From Epiperipatus broadwayi (taxonomy: Eukaryota > Onychophora > Udeonychophora > Euonychophora > Peripatidae): 64,000 nucleotides of DNA. Position 1 is the first letter of the stretch, and the number at the start of each line of letters is the position of its first letter. The DNA is taken from the NCBI GenBank assembly GCA_028023455.1, contig JAQFVV010012416.1, positions 6,615,594 to 6,679,593 of the forward strand, in the 5' to 3' direction. Both the position numbers and the translations under genes were made by a program. Under the pieces are notes generated by a model, which did not search any database, was not told where the DNA came from, and was given only the letters and a program-made list of their open reading frames with translations. Below, piece after piece: positions 36,408 through 47,834 of this stretch.

Positions 36408-37227
36408 CATGTATAATTAACAGAAAGTTCATACTTCAAACTATGAACTCATCCATTTTTTTAGAACTTTGACAGGCTTCTGACAGCTAACAATGAATAG
36501 TGACCTACAATTCTGAGATAGATAAAGAATTCAGCCACTGGACTATAAGTACACAATGCAGCATGAACACCAAGAAGGTTACCTCAATTAAGATTCTAAG
36601 CTGCCACAACTCTTGATATGAAATTTTTTAAAAATGCAAAAAATCTTTGCAAAGCCCAGCTCCTTTGAGTCTTAGGGGCTGGAAAATACAAAATTATGAC
36701 CTGCTCCTTTAAGCCTTATGGCTGGAAAATATAGAACTATGCCTTGCTCTATTTCTTGGACACTTAGAGGCTGGAATCATGGCAGGAATATGTTAATTGT
36801 ACTGTGATAAACAATTGAAAATCAGAAAATGGTTTGGAGCAATGCCTGAGATAGAACACACCTCAGTATTGCATGAAAACATTGCATTCTCTAGTCAATA
36901 ACAAACCTTCCATCCATCCCCAAAACTAAAAGTACAACTAAACCAATTCCAAGAATCAAAAAATCAAACCAAAGTTCAAAAACAGATTTTCTATTCAATC
37001 TCTAAATATGAACTCCGTCAATATACAATAACATTACTATTTTATAACTTATAATCATCAATACTCTTGTCACATATTTCACAGCAATATCTTAAAATTA
37101 TATCTGCATAAATACCTTTTTTTCCTTTCCCAGATGTGGTTATATTTGAGATCAAGTTAAGTGTTAATTTAATTGTAATGATTATGAGGACTTGATCATC
37201 ATCAGCCACACAGTTGGGTTGCTATTT
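36408..37227. other. Non-coding stretch with a short tandem array
   Basis: At 36661-36773 three imperfect ~43-bp units repeat, each with a CTCCTTT/TCTTA start and GGCTGGAAAAT. Nothing else recognised. Confidence 0.5.
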
Positions 37228-37822
37228 GTAATGGTAAGAAAACTGGATGAACCTGGGGTAATAGAACTTATCAGCCAATTGTAACAGTATGGAAAATAGG
37301 GGTTAATATAAGGGAGAATCTGTGGTTACAGTGTTCCACAATTGAGTAGCCATTTGTAACAGTGCATCACCTTAGGGCTGAATTATGAGATGGGAAACTA
37401 TCATCTCCAATTAATATATAATTGAATATAAAATTAAATACAAATGAATATGAGGAGCATGAGAGATCAATTCAGAACTAACTTAATTCACCAGCATTAC
37501 ACAAAATCAGTAATCATTCATCATCATGAATGATCGATAAAAATAAATTGATGGTTAATCTTATGACTGGATTTGAAATGGGTCTACTAAAGACCATGCT
37601 AATTATTTAGCCCTTACTATGCGGCATATTTAGAAAATAATTTGGATGCATAAATTTAAGTCCAAATCCATAAGAATACAAACTCAACAAAATAATTCTG
37701 AAATACTAAAATATGATCATCATAATCAATGTACTAATCAATTATAAACTTAATTTCTAAATATTTGATTAAAATGATATGTAGGGCATGGATTTTAAAG
37801 GATATCTCCTTTATGTCATCCA
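37228..37822 (+). repeat. ~600-bp dispersed repeat (family 4), copy 2
   Basis: Direct-oriented copy of 29933-30565 with moderate divergence. Indels remove part of the middle (around 37680-37760). Class unknown. Confidence 0.75.
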
Positions 37823-38189
37823 TACAGTCTCTAAAGCAAATTAATTTTTAATGGAATTGGCTTTGATTTTTATAGCACATAATAAATCAAAAACTATTTA
37901 TTAAAAATAAATTGATAAAATCATATAACAGAGCAATTAAATGAAAAATAACATGAAAAGATAATAGTAACTTGACTCACAGCAGTTCACTTACATGGTC
38001 ATGGTCACATCGTTTATTAATGTATTTACCTTTTACCATCTGTTCTTTGACACTGCCAATCCAGATTAACTAGCAATTTTTTACCCATTTGACTGGGAAT
38101 AGAATTTATAAATTGCTGCCAAATTGATTTTTGGCGATCTTTTAAGTAGCATTTCTCCAGAATGACTTATCTTCTATTTGTTTTTTGTT

Positions 38190-38480
38190 TTTTTTAGGTT
38201 CTTCATATAAAGTCCATCTGTCTCATTCCTAGCTACTCTTTTCTTTTTCCACAAACTTTTCTAATCATGATACGCTATTCTAGTGAATTAGATTATCTCA
38301 TGATATGACCAGAATGGGTGAATTGTTTCATAGCCATTTGTTCTAATCTCATCAAGTATCCACTTATTAGTTTTTCCTGCTTATGGAAATTTCAAGTCTT
38401 TCTCATTGTCATAGAGAATAGCTTGATACCCATTTTCTGACCACTATTAGCTGCCTAATTGTGTTGACTATGGATCTGAA
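38190..38480 (-). mobile_element. LINE relic (minus), RT C-terminal fragment
   Basis: On the minus strand, broken frames give a block like AMKQFTHSGHIMR followed by MIRKVCGKRKR. This resembles the ...GH(V/I)xR...GKRxRGR region behind the RT of many LINEs. It is short and decayed, and its family is not assignable. Confidence 0.45.
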
Positions 38481-39053
38481 AGAAAAATTCTAACTATTTG
38501 TGACTTGATAAAATTTCCAAGATTCGTTCAATCTAAATTTAAACTAGATCTTGAGATGTCATACTGCCTTGAGACTATTAATATAAAAAATATTCATAAA
38601 AAATGGTTTCCATAAATAAGAATATTTGTGAATAAAAAAGGGATAAAAATTGTTTTTAAGTTTTAATTAGTTTACATTTCACAAAGAGACATCCAGTATG
38701 TTTGTATTTAACATATAATTGATTGTTTGTATGGCTAGTAAGTCAATCATAATTCCTTAAAATTGTCTTTGAATTAATTGTCATGTATAATATATTTCAG
38801 AGAATACTAAATTTTTTTTTATTCAAATGTATTAAAATTTTTTTTTACTAATTTCTAATTAATAAAATTTTTTTTATAAATGATATTGCATTTTAGCCTT
38901 AAATGATTTATTACTCATTTCAAATACATGTCACATGCATTAACATATACCAGTAAATAATTATTGATTACTTAGTTCTAAGCATGTTTGATTTCTTATC
39001 TAATAATTCATTCAGCAGCTTATTATTTGGTAAGTAATTGTAATATTGTATTG

Positions 39054-39696
39054 TGTTTAGTTTGGATTATATATAAACACAAACATGTGTAAATATGTTT
39101 CTAATATTATAATGAAACATGAATTACAAATAGACACTCATTTATGATGGCTATATTTCGCCTGCTACTGTTGGTGAGGTGTAGCCTCTAATTATGAGGT
39201 GAACTATGGAAGCAGGAACTGCACTTGCCCTTATAGATTTCTCTACTACTTCCAGCTATATCTTAGCAGCCTGCCTCATGAGTATGGTGACACTTACCGC
39301 TGTGCTATGACAGCTTACCTCGTGCCAATATTTGGTTCTAGCAGCTTTCAGTCCTGAAGATGGATTTGCCTCGCTGCATCAACTTTTAGCTTTGATAGGT
39401 TTTGTTTGGAGAAGGTATATAGTGTTTTTCAAATTTGACAGTAGTTCTCTGCAGACATGCATGGGGAATGTGAACTCTGTCTTTCAGCTTTGTGATGGTA
39501 GTCTTCTGACCCTATCTTTAAAAAGACTATTTATTGCCAGATCCCCATCCTTAATGGAAACATTGGCTTGTTCTTACACTGGCTGTGTGTTATATATCTT
39601 TATATGCACAAGTTTGTGAAAGTGAATGCTCAATACAATTTCGATAAGAAGGAATCTGGTGTAGTCCATTATTTGAAGACAAGGTGAGATATGACA
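39054..39696 (-). repeat. 3' LTR of the gypsy element
   Basis: Same terminal bases as the 5' LTR (TGTCATATCTCAC start on the minus strand). It contains a 95-codon plus-strand ORF (39332-39619) that is a chance frame across the LTR. Confidence 0.9.
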
Positions 39697-39711
39697 TTCC
39701 TTCCCTTTGGC
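39697..39711 (-). promoter_or_regulatory. Polypurine tract of the gypsy element
   Basis: On the minus strand AAAGGGAAGGAA directly abuts the TGTCAT start of the 3' LTR. This is the expected primer site for plus-strand DNA synthesis. Confidence 0.8.
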
Positions 39712-40369
39712 TAAAATTAGCTCTGGAGAACACAGTCATACAGGTGTGTGAGTAGGCATTTTCTTTGCTTTGCAGTTTCATCTGACTTGGTGATCTCAGC
39801 AAGTCCATTGTTGTCATCTGCAGATCTCAGAACTGTAGGCTTATTGCAGCTGATTAATGACTTATCACTGTTGGCTTGCGGCTTTTTGTCATCTGATGAA
39901 AATTTGCTGATGGCTGGTCTTGGAACTATAGGTTCATCACCATTGGCTGATGACTCAGCTTTGGCTGGTGACATGTAATTTCAGTGATGTTGATGTTGTG
40001 CATCTGCAGTTTTAATGCTCACTGTTTGTCACACTTTAAGTTCAATCACCACTGCTGCAATCATTTGGGGGTTCTCTTTAACAAGCGGCATAGGACCAGT
40101 GTCTATCCACTTGTTTTGCACTTTTAATTTTATGCTTTATTTTAGGATTCAACCCTGGATTATTAATAACTCCTTCTAGATAGACACTGTTTGATTTTAT
40201 TGTTGTGAATGGGTTTACTTTAGTCATTATAAAGCCTGACTAAGTAAACCAGTCGTGTCTTAATAAATTGCTCTGCTTACCAGCAGATACCACAAGAGGC
40301 AGATATCTAGTTTTCTTGATCATTGTAATCTTAAATTGTCTAACCCAGGAGTGCTACTAGATTGCCTTG

Positions 40370-40618
40370 TTAATAACTAATTGTTTTATTGCTAGAATGC
40401 AGCTGATATTTAATAATAGTCCATGTGTTTTTTGATACAATGGACACTGCAAACTTGGTATCCAATTTCATAGTTACTGGCGTATTATTAATAAGTATTC
40501 TGCATTTAAAAACAGAGTCAATCCCTCTCACGTTGTTTATACTGGTATTTTGCTTCTTAGATTTTGAATCGCCTTTCTGACTCTTTGGAATGGACTCGTC
40601 TATTCTCATGTAAAACAA
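40370..40618 (-). pseudogene. gypsy protease remnant
   Basis: An 82-codon open piece with IDSVFKCRILINNTPVTMKL, then LDTKFAVSIVS. This is the retropepsin active-site region, but the catalytic Asp-Thr-Gly reads Asp-Thr-Lys, so it is inactive. The following ~350 bases hold a decayed protease end before the deletion that removed reverse transcriptase and integrase. Confidence 0.75.
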
Positions 40619-40796
40619 GCAGATTTTATGTGGCCACCATGCTTACAATATGTTCACATTGTGTACTGGTGTAGACATTCAGTGTGTGTATATTGGTTAA
40701 TCACATCTACAACAATGCTCTTCACTCACTGTTGTTAATTTATATGAGTAATGATTTTTACTGGCAGCTGGGTGCTTGACTAATCCAGTTTTCTGC

Positions 40797-40994
40797 TCAA
40801 TAATTTGAATGCCATAATCCATTTTTTAATGCATTTGCTTGATTAATTGTTAATTCCGCTAGCATCACTTGAGAGACAGCAGTATCAAATGCTATGTCAG
40901 AGTCTATTAGGGGCTTGACTCTGAGACTATGGGCTCTCATTTCAAAAATAAAACAATCTCGCAGAACTTTGTTAAAGAAGTCCTTTGTGTACAA
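40797..40994 (-). pseudogene. gypsy gag C-terminal remnant
   Basis: A 65-codon open piece with VLRDCFIFEMRAHSLRVKPL and ELTINQANAL, the pattern of the end of Ty3/gypsy Gag before the zinc knuckles. The Cys/His knuckles downstream are decayed. Gag would form the retrotransposon particle. Confidence 0.65.
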
Positions 40995-41330
40995 AGATTG
41001 AAATGATATCTTTTTATTATCATTAGGAGTTTGGAGTAAAAAAGTAAGTACTTAGTGGAGACAATGTCTTGTCAAAATCAATGTCAGCCAGCCCCTTAGG
41101 AGTTGTTTAGGCTTTAAGGATCTCATAAGTCTGTGATAATTTTAACTCTGGCTTTTTTATTTGATTAACCTGTAAATAGAAGATTACTCAATCTTTTTTA
41201 GCTTGGCCACTTATTTGGGTAAGTCGAATCAAATTCTTCAATTGAACCACTTTTAACTTTTTTTATGCCATGAGAGAAAAAAAATTATTTTTATTTGTGA
41301 GAGTAATCACTGAAATTGATTTTTAATTTT

Positions 41331-41414
41331 TATTTGACAAGCTACTATTCGTGTAACTGTCCATCTTTGATTTATTTGACAAGCTACTGTTCGTGTAACT
41401 GTCCATCTTTGATT
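41331..41414. repeat. 42-bp tandem duplication in the gypsy leader
   Basis: Two adjacent 42-bp units (41331-41372, 41373-41414) contain GACAAGCTACT and GTGTAACTGTCCATC and differ at one position. They lie between the primer-binding region and the gag remnant. Confidence 0.85.
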
Positions 41415-41611
41415 CAAGACAAAATCTAACAACCTTCTGGGGGAGTTTCTGCCTTTATTAATAAAAGTAATTGCTCGGTTTTAAAATTTTTTATCGACAT
41501 GCCAAAAATTTTTATGGTCAGTTTTTTGTGATTGATGACAAAATCTAACAATCCGCAAGGGCAAGATTTTGAACTTTTTTCCTCAGCCTTGGTGTGGGGG
41601 GATTTTTATAC

Positions 41612-41634
41612 TATCGACTGCACCAAATCTTTTG
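41612..41634 (-). promoter_or_regulatory. Primer-binding region next to the 5' LTR
   Basis: Just inside the 5' LTR the minus strand reads a few bases and then TTTGGTGCAGTCGATAG. A TGG start shortly after the LTR is the usual place and start of a tRNA primer-binding site. The priming tRNA is not identified. Confidence 0.6.
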
Positions 41635-42295
41635 TGTTCAATCATGATTATATACAAACACAAATGTAAATCTGATAATATAAAAATTATTAGTGAAACA
41701 TAATACAAATATACACTCGTATTTATACTGGCTATATTTCACTTGCTACAGGTGGTGAAGCATAGCTCATATTTCTGTGGTGAACTATAGAAGAAGATAC
41801 TGCACATGTCCTTATAAATTTCCCTACCAGGTACAGTGACACTTGCTATTGTACTATGATAGCTTGCCTCTTGCCAATATTTAGTTCTAGTAGCTTCCGG
41901 TCCTAAAGATGGTCTTGCTTTGCAGTGTTAACCATTTAGTTTTTATAACTTTTGCCTAGAGAGCATGTATACCATCTTTTAGGTTTGGCAATAGTTCTCT
42001 GAAGAATGTATCTACTGCAATTCAAGTTTATTGGTAGTTCTCTGCCGACATGTATCCAGAATGTGAATTCCATCTTTAAGCTTTGTGACAGTAGTTCTCT
42101 GACTACCTTCACAAAGTCTGATTCTTTATTACCAAATTCGGATTCAATGAGCTTCAATGCCTATTGACTTGTTCTTGCTATTAGCTATGTCTTATCTATC
42201 TGTATACACATAGATTCAGGGCGATGAATCCTCAGTCCAATTTAGATAAAGAATTTGGACTAGTCCATTATTTGAAAGTAAAGTGAGATATGACA
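41635..42295 (-). repeat. 5' LTR of the gypsy element
   Basis: On the minus strand it begins TGTCATATCTC and ends AACA. It is collinear with 39054-39696 (for example GGCTATATTTC, GTGGTGAACTAT and CCATTATTTGAA on the plus strand), with scattered changes. Confidence 0.9.
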
Positions 42296-42300
42296 TATTG

Positions 42301-43908
42301 ACATATATATTTTTTAAATATGTGGAAATTTTTTGTTTTATTTTAGAAAAATCACAGAAGTTAATAAACAGTAACCAATTAAAATAGTAAACTGAACATT
42401 TTTTTGCATTTAAAAGGGAATTTTCTACAAAGTGCAATTCTGATTCTTATATAAAGACATATTTTTATAATATATAAAATATTTCCTCAATTACATTTGT
42501 TAAAAAAACAATTCTTTGATGGTCATTCATATTCAGCTGGAAACAAGCATAGTTTTTTTCCCCAATGTGTAAGAGCCTTACTATTATAAATAGTTTTCTG
42601 AAGATCTGGGGGATTGATACATTTTTCCTTACCTGTTTTCTGGGTTTTAATTTCAATTTTGTGAGTCTTGCAGAAATAGACAGTCATTCACTATATTTAT
42701 AGTTAAATCAAACCAATTCTCAAAAAAAAAAAAAAATACATTAAAGACTATATGACAATTATTAATTAGAAATCAGTACATAAGATTTAGATCTTGCCAG
42801 TAGATGTAAAACATTTGAAATTTTTTTATGCATAGGAATCAAAACACCTTTACTTTATGTCTATTATTCTTTAAAATAAATGTTCATATATTATAGATGA
42901 GTTCTAATACCGTAATATTTGTTAATAAAAGATATTACACAAGCTCACAGAGACTGATGAGAAAAATTAAAAAATGAGAATTAATTAAATTCACAGTCGT
43001 TATAACTGTATTAATTACCTATTTTAATTTGTTGATTATAAATCTAAAGTAACATATATATTAGATTTATCGTTATAACTGGAAAGATTGTGCACTTTAT
43101 ATTACAATCTTATTGTGATATCATTCAAATCATGGTGTAATAGATAAATTATATGCATTAAAATAAATAATAGAACTATTTATTAAAGGTACAACTAACC
43201 ATTGTTGGTTCTATACTTATAGATCCATAACATCTAACCGGCGTAGGTTAAACTGGAATCTTTGTTCTTTATATAAGAATAATGATTGCTGAATGACTGA
43301 GATGACCCTGAAAGAAAAATTCTTTAAATAATTGTTATAGCTTCGCATTAAAAAATATTAAATAATGTTTACGTTGTAAGTTTTTAAAATTGTTTTGTTT
43401 GGGATTTTTTTTTTCATTTTCTTTTGTCATATCAAATAATAATTATATATTCTTAATTAGTGCAATATTTTGATAGCAGTATGCAGATAAATAAATATAT
43501 TCTAACTTCCAGCACAATATGTATTTAATAATATATACATATGAGTATTTAAGTGCTCCCTGTCAATTCATTGGGAAAGTAAAATATTAGATATTATATA
43601 TAACAGTCATATTCTGAATTGTAATGAGATTTATAGGGCTAGTTTCAAGGAAACAGCTATGCTGAGCTTTAAAAGTCAATCACAAAACATTCCTGTCGGC
43701 CTACAATTTGGAATTTGGCTATTATTTATAACGTGTAATATCTTATTTTCGCAATGAGCTGGTAGAGGGCGCTTAAATTTACTGATTGATAGTATTATGT
43801 ATAGTTTACAGCTCTTTAATCTCTTAATTAAAATAATGTAATTTAATACATTAAATAAAATACTTATATATGTATATAAGAAATTAAAAGATTATTTATT
43901 TGTAATAG
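42301..43908. other. AT-rich intronic DNA upstream of exon B
   Basis: No family recognised. The ORFs at 42216-42437 and 42465-42656 (minus) have no recognisable features. A pyrimidine tract and TAATAG precede exon B. Confidence 0.45.
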
Positions 43909-43944
43909 GTTCTAAAGAAAACAGTGAACCAGAATCAGAAAATG
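43909..43944 (+). CDS. Internal exon B of the host gene (36 nt)
   Basis: A micro-exon after ...TTTGTAATAG (ending 43908) and before GTAATT (43945). It is phase 1 on both sides. Two bases close the codon opened in exon A, eleven codons read SKENSEPESEN, and one base opens the next. The peptide is acidic and serine-containing, like exon A. The 5' splice site is weaker than the others, which could favour alternative skipping. Confidence 0.6.
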
Positions 43945-44049
43945 GTAATTATCACTTTTTGGAATATTTAATAACAAAGGAAATTTCAAGTTTATGATTG
44001 TATTTCAAGCTTTCTAGAAACACAAATATATATTTATTAATTAATTTTA

Positions 44050-45115
44050 TTAGTTATTCATTAGACTAGAGATTATACATTTAATGAATAATATTTATGT
44101 AGTGTTATTTTGACTACACCACTCTCAAACAAAGTAGGACTGCTTTCTATCCACTTTTAACACCTTGTGGAGGGGTGTAATCATAAACATATGACCAAAA
44201 ACACGTGAAAAAATTTATGATCCCCAAGCTGAACATTTTATGCTGAACCAGCACTTATCAGTTGGTCCAGACCCCAATCTCTTACATATATCTTTATCAT
44301 TATTCAGTATATATATAGATAACCAATTATTACAGTTTAATTGATAAATGTCAAATTTACTTGACCTCACAACTTTGATACAAACCACTTAATGGAAGTA
44401 TGTTAATTATTCATTAAGTGTATAATCTCTAGTCTAATGAATGTGACTAATAAAAATAAATAACATACTCCCATCAAGTGGTTTCTGTCAAAGTTGTGAG
44501 GACAGTAAGTTTGACACATCAATTAAACTGTAGTAATTGGTTATGGTCTAGGTCAACTGATGAGTGCTAGCTCAGCATGAAATGTGCATCTTGGCGGTCA
44601 TACATCTTTTTAACATGTCTTTGGTCATATTTTTGTGATTACACTCCTCCACAAGATATTAAAATTGAATAGAAACCAGTCCTTACTTTGTGTGAGAATA
44701 GTATAGTGAAAATAATACTACAAAAATATTATCCATTAAATGGATAATCTCTAGTTTAATGAAATACTAATAAAAATAATTTAACATATTTCCATCAAGT
44801 GATTTGTGTCAAAGTTGTAAGAGTAGTAAGTTTGACACTAATTCTAGTAATTGGCTGTTTATGTATATATATACTGAATAATGATAAAGATATGTGTAAG
44901 AGATTATATTTTGGGACAACTGATGAGTGCTGGTTCAGCATGAAATGCGCATCTTGATGATTATACATCTTTTTCACATATTTTGGTCATATATTCATGA
45001 TTACACCCCTCCACAAGGTGTTAAAAGGATAAAAACCAGTTTCTACTTTGCATGAAAGTATTGTAGTGAAAATAACATTACAAAAATATTATTCATTTCT
45101 TCATAAAAATTCTTG
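44050..45115. repeat. Inverted/tandem array of a ~350-bp repeat (family 5)
   Basis: One unit on the minus strand (about 44056-44410) is followed by two on the plus strand (about 44410-44740 and 44740-45105). Shared words are CACCTTGTGGAGGGGTGTAA (in reverse complement in the plus units), AACTGATGAGTGCTGG and GATAATCTCTAGTTTAATGA. The head-to-head units make a large inverted repeat. Related copies are at 50.87-51.54 and 54.98-55.50 kb. No ORF is real here. Confidence 0.8.
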
Positions 45116-46870
45116 CTTTTCTTACTATCACAAAAACATTCGTGATCTTCATTGGTTTTCTATATATTGTTTTTTTTTTTAATCCCATTTTTTACATTTT
45201 TCTAGAATTCTTAAACTTTGTTGTTCTTATTATATCTTAATCAAATGCATTCTTTTTTTATTCCAACTGCCAAGAATTTTAACAATACATCTTGTATTAT
45301 ATCTTTGCTTTGAATTTGTTAATACGCAATTTATTGCTTATATATTGATTTTCTCATTCCTAGTGCAGCTCGTTGAATACTCGAAGTTTCATCCTAAAAT
45401 CTTTCAGTGGCATAAAGCATTCATTGTCTACATTATGTCATTTACTCAACAGTTATCCAAATCATGATACTATATAGAAGAAGAAAAAATATGGAGGGTT
45501 TGTTTGAGTAGAAAATATTCCTAACACCTTGCTAAAGTAGACCTACCTATAATTTATTGCATAGCATTTCTAACATCAAAAGGGAAATCTGGAGGATTTT
45601 ATTTGAGTAGAAAATATTCCCAACTGCATTGCTAAGGTATATTTGTCTGTAATTTATTCATTACCAGCATGCATAATGAATAATGCTTTTCTAACATCAA
45701 AAGAAATTTAAAATATATTTTGCAGTGGACTGTGCAAACCAATATTGGAATGAGTAATATGTCTGCATATATCATATTTTGGTTAATTCTGTTTATTTGA
45801 CATCTTATTGAAATGCTAACTTCTCATTTTTTTGGCAAGCTTTATTTTCTAAAAAAACTTTTTTAAGGGTAATCTTATAACATAAGTGGAAACAGCCTTC
45901 TTTAAAAGCTATGCTCAAGTTAACCATAAAATAATTTTTTAGGAAGATCGCTACTATTCTATTGCTGGATTTGATAAAAATGTATTATAACAATCTAAAT
46001 GTTAAAAAAATAATAATTATTATTAAAACTTGTGAAAATTAAGTTTTAATTTTCAATGAGCATTTAATTGAAGTATGTAAACTTTAAAGTCATATGGCGC
46101 AAGACTCGAATGGAAGGATCCTGTGGAGAAATAAACTCCTAAGTATTTAGCCATTAGGTTATTTTTTGCTTTATACATTTTGCCACAACTGTAATGTGAT
46201 ATCTTCAAGGACTAAATGTTTCTGAATCACAACTCAATCTATCACATACTCAAACATGTGAAAATCTTTCGGATAACTAATCTTTTAATTACCGTATTTA
46301 TAAAGATTTAATGAGTGTGCGTGGATCTATGAGCACCAGGTTTAAAAACATGATCTACATATTTTTTTTAAATATCTATTCATCCGACAATGTACATAGG
46401 AAATTAATGAAATGATAATTTTGAAATAAGTTTATTTTGAAGATTTAAAAGAAAAAGAAACAAATTGTAAAAGTCAAATCAAAATGACTAAATTTCGATA
46501 TAAACAAATATATATATATAAAATTGTAGAAAATTTTTAAGGGAGTCTAAATGCTAATAAAAAACAAAATTAAACAATTTTTTTTTTCAATAAAGAGCAG
46601 TAATTCCAAGAAGAAAGAAAAATATAAATCAAGATTATTGTTAAGTCTGTTACCATCATGCATGGATCAAATAAATAGGAATGCAGTGTCATGTGAACAT
46701 ACATTAACAGATAATATTTAGTTCAAATAGAATGTTAATAGATGGACTTGATATATATATATGTGAAAAACACATTTGTGACTTATTTAAAGTAATCAAG
46801 TTTATACATATATTTAATAAGGAAGGAAGTTATTTATATTCACTAAAGTTATTTTTCCAAAAATTGATTA
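45116..46870. other. Non-coding stretch with a ~100-bp duplication
   Basis: At about 45491-45588 and 45590-45710 a ~100-bp segment repeats (GAGTAGAAAATATTCC, then TCTAACATCAAAAG), with an insertion in the second. Nothing else recognised. Confidence 0.45.
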
Positions 46871-46872
46871 TA

Positions 46873-47832
46873 CACCTGTGTCTCTTTTTATGCAGACTTA
46901 TTTAACACGATTTTGAAGTTACGCGATTCGTGTTTCACCGGAAGTCGAACTCCGATATTGCGCTATTACTTTAAATAATAAATTTCGCGCACTCACGTTA
47001 TATTGAAAGTAATAGCACATTATTGAACTTCAACTTTCAACGTAGTAATTTCAATATTTTCAGTGCTTTATAATAGTAAGATTTTATGCAATAATGAAAT
47101 TAAAATCATGATTTCCACATTTTATCTATACACACATTAAATTTTATAAGATTATAATGTAAATTTGTTCAAACATTGTGCGTGTTAATTTTGCATTTTA
47201 AATCACATTCTGTTTTTGCTTTTTAAAAAAGAACGTTTAATCAATTATTAATCATTTAGTGTCCGCAAGTTTATTTTTAAAAGATGAGTAATAGCAGTGG
47301 GCACAATTAAAATTGAAAATTAAAGACAAAAATAAGAATTTAATTTTTAGTTGTTAGATTAATTACGTTGTCACCAGAAAACCATTAATTAACACAACAT
47401 GAGAGTGACGTTGGCGCTAGTTGTATTCCATCTTGTGAAGAATCTGATTATTTTTATCACTTTGCAAACGAACCTTTTTACCGGCAAATAGCGATAATAA
47501 TTAAAACGTGTATAAAAAAATATAAATTATGTAAATTATGCATAAAAATATATTGTTTTGAATAAAATTAAATATTATAGTTAAAAAAAGTTTGTCTTGT
47601 ATCAATTTTTTTCAAATTTGAAATTTTTTATTAGTCATATTTTATTTCCTTCTTTTTATTTTGCACGAATTTTAAAGTAATTTTTATGTTGGTGCTTTGC
47701 TTTTACGCAAGTTTTGAAAAATCACAGTCCGTATCCCCCCTTTTTCAAGGTAAGTTACGTCTATTTTTGCACGATTTTGTTTGCGCGTGTTTTCTGAGGA
47801 ATCTATCTATCGCGTAAAACGAGACCCAGGTG
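46873..47832 (+). mobile_element. TA-target inverted-repeat element (family 3), copy 3
   Basis: Ends CACCTGTGTCTC and, in reverse complement, CACCTGGGTCTC, flanked by TA (46871-46872, 47833-47834). Same orientation as the 34.97-kb copy. It has the subterminal inverted repeats (around 46938-46975 and 47006-47042). At 960 bp it is the shortest copy and may be nearest the basic form. No ORF. Confidence 0.85.
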
Positions 47833-47834
47833 TA

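Larger units (their letters stand above)
39054..42295 (-). mobile_element. Ty3/gypsy LTR retrotransposon, internally deleted (minus)
   Basis: Two related LTRs flank a ~1.9-kb interior. A perfect 5-bp duplication TATTG lies outside (39049-39053, 42296-42300). From 5' to 3' on the minus strand the order is LTR, primer-binding region, gag remnant, protease remnant, a short tail region, polypurine tract and LTR. Reverse transcriptase, RNase H and integrase are absent, so the copy is non-autonomous and dead. The LTRs have diverged, which indicates an old insertion. Confidence 0.9.

Noticed and set aside
36661-36773. CRISPR-like spaced repeats
   Set aside because: The units are adjacent and imperfect with no unique spacers, and the DNA is clearly eukaryotic.
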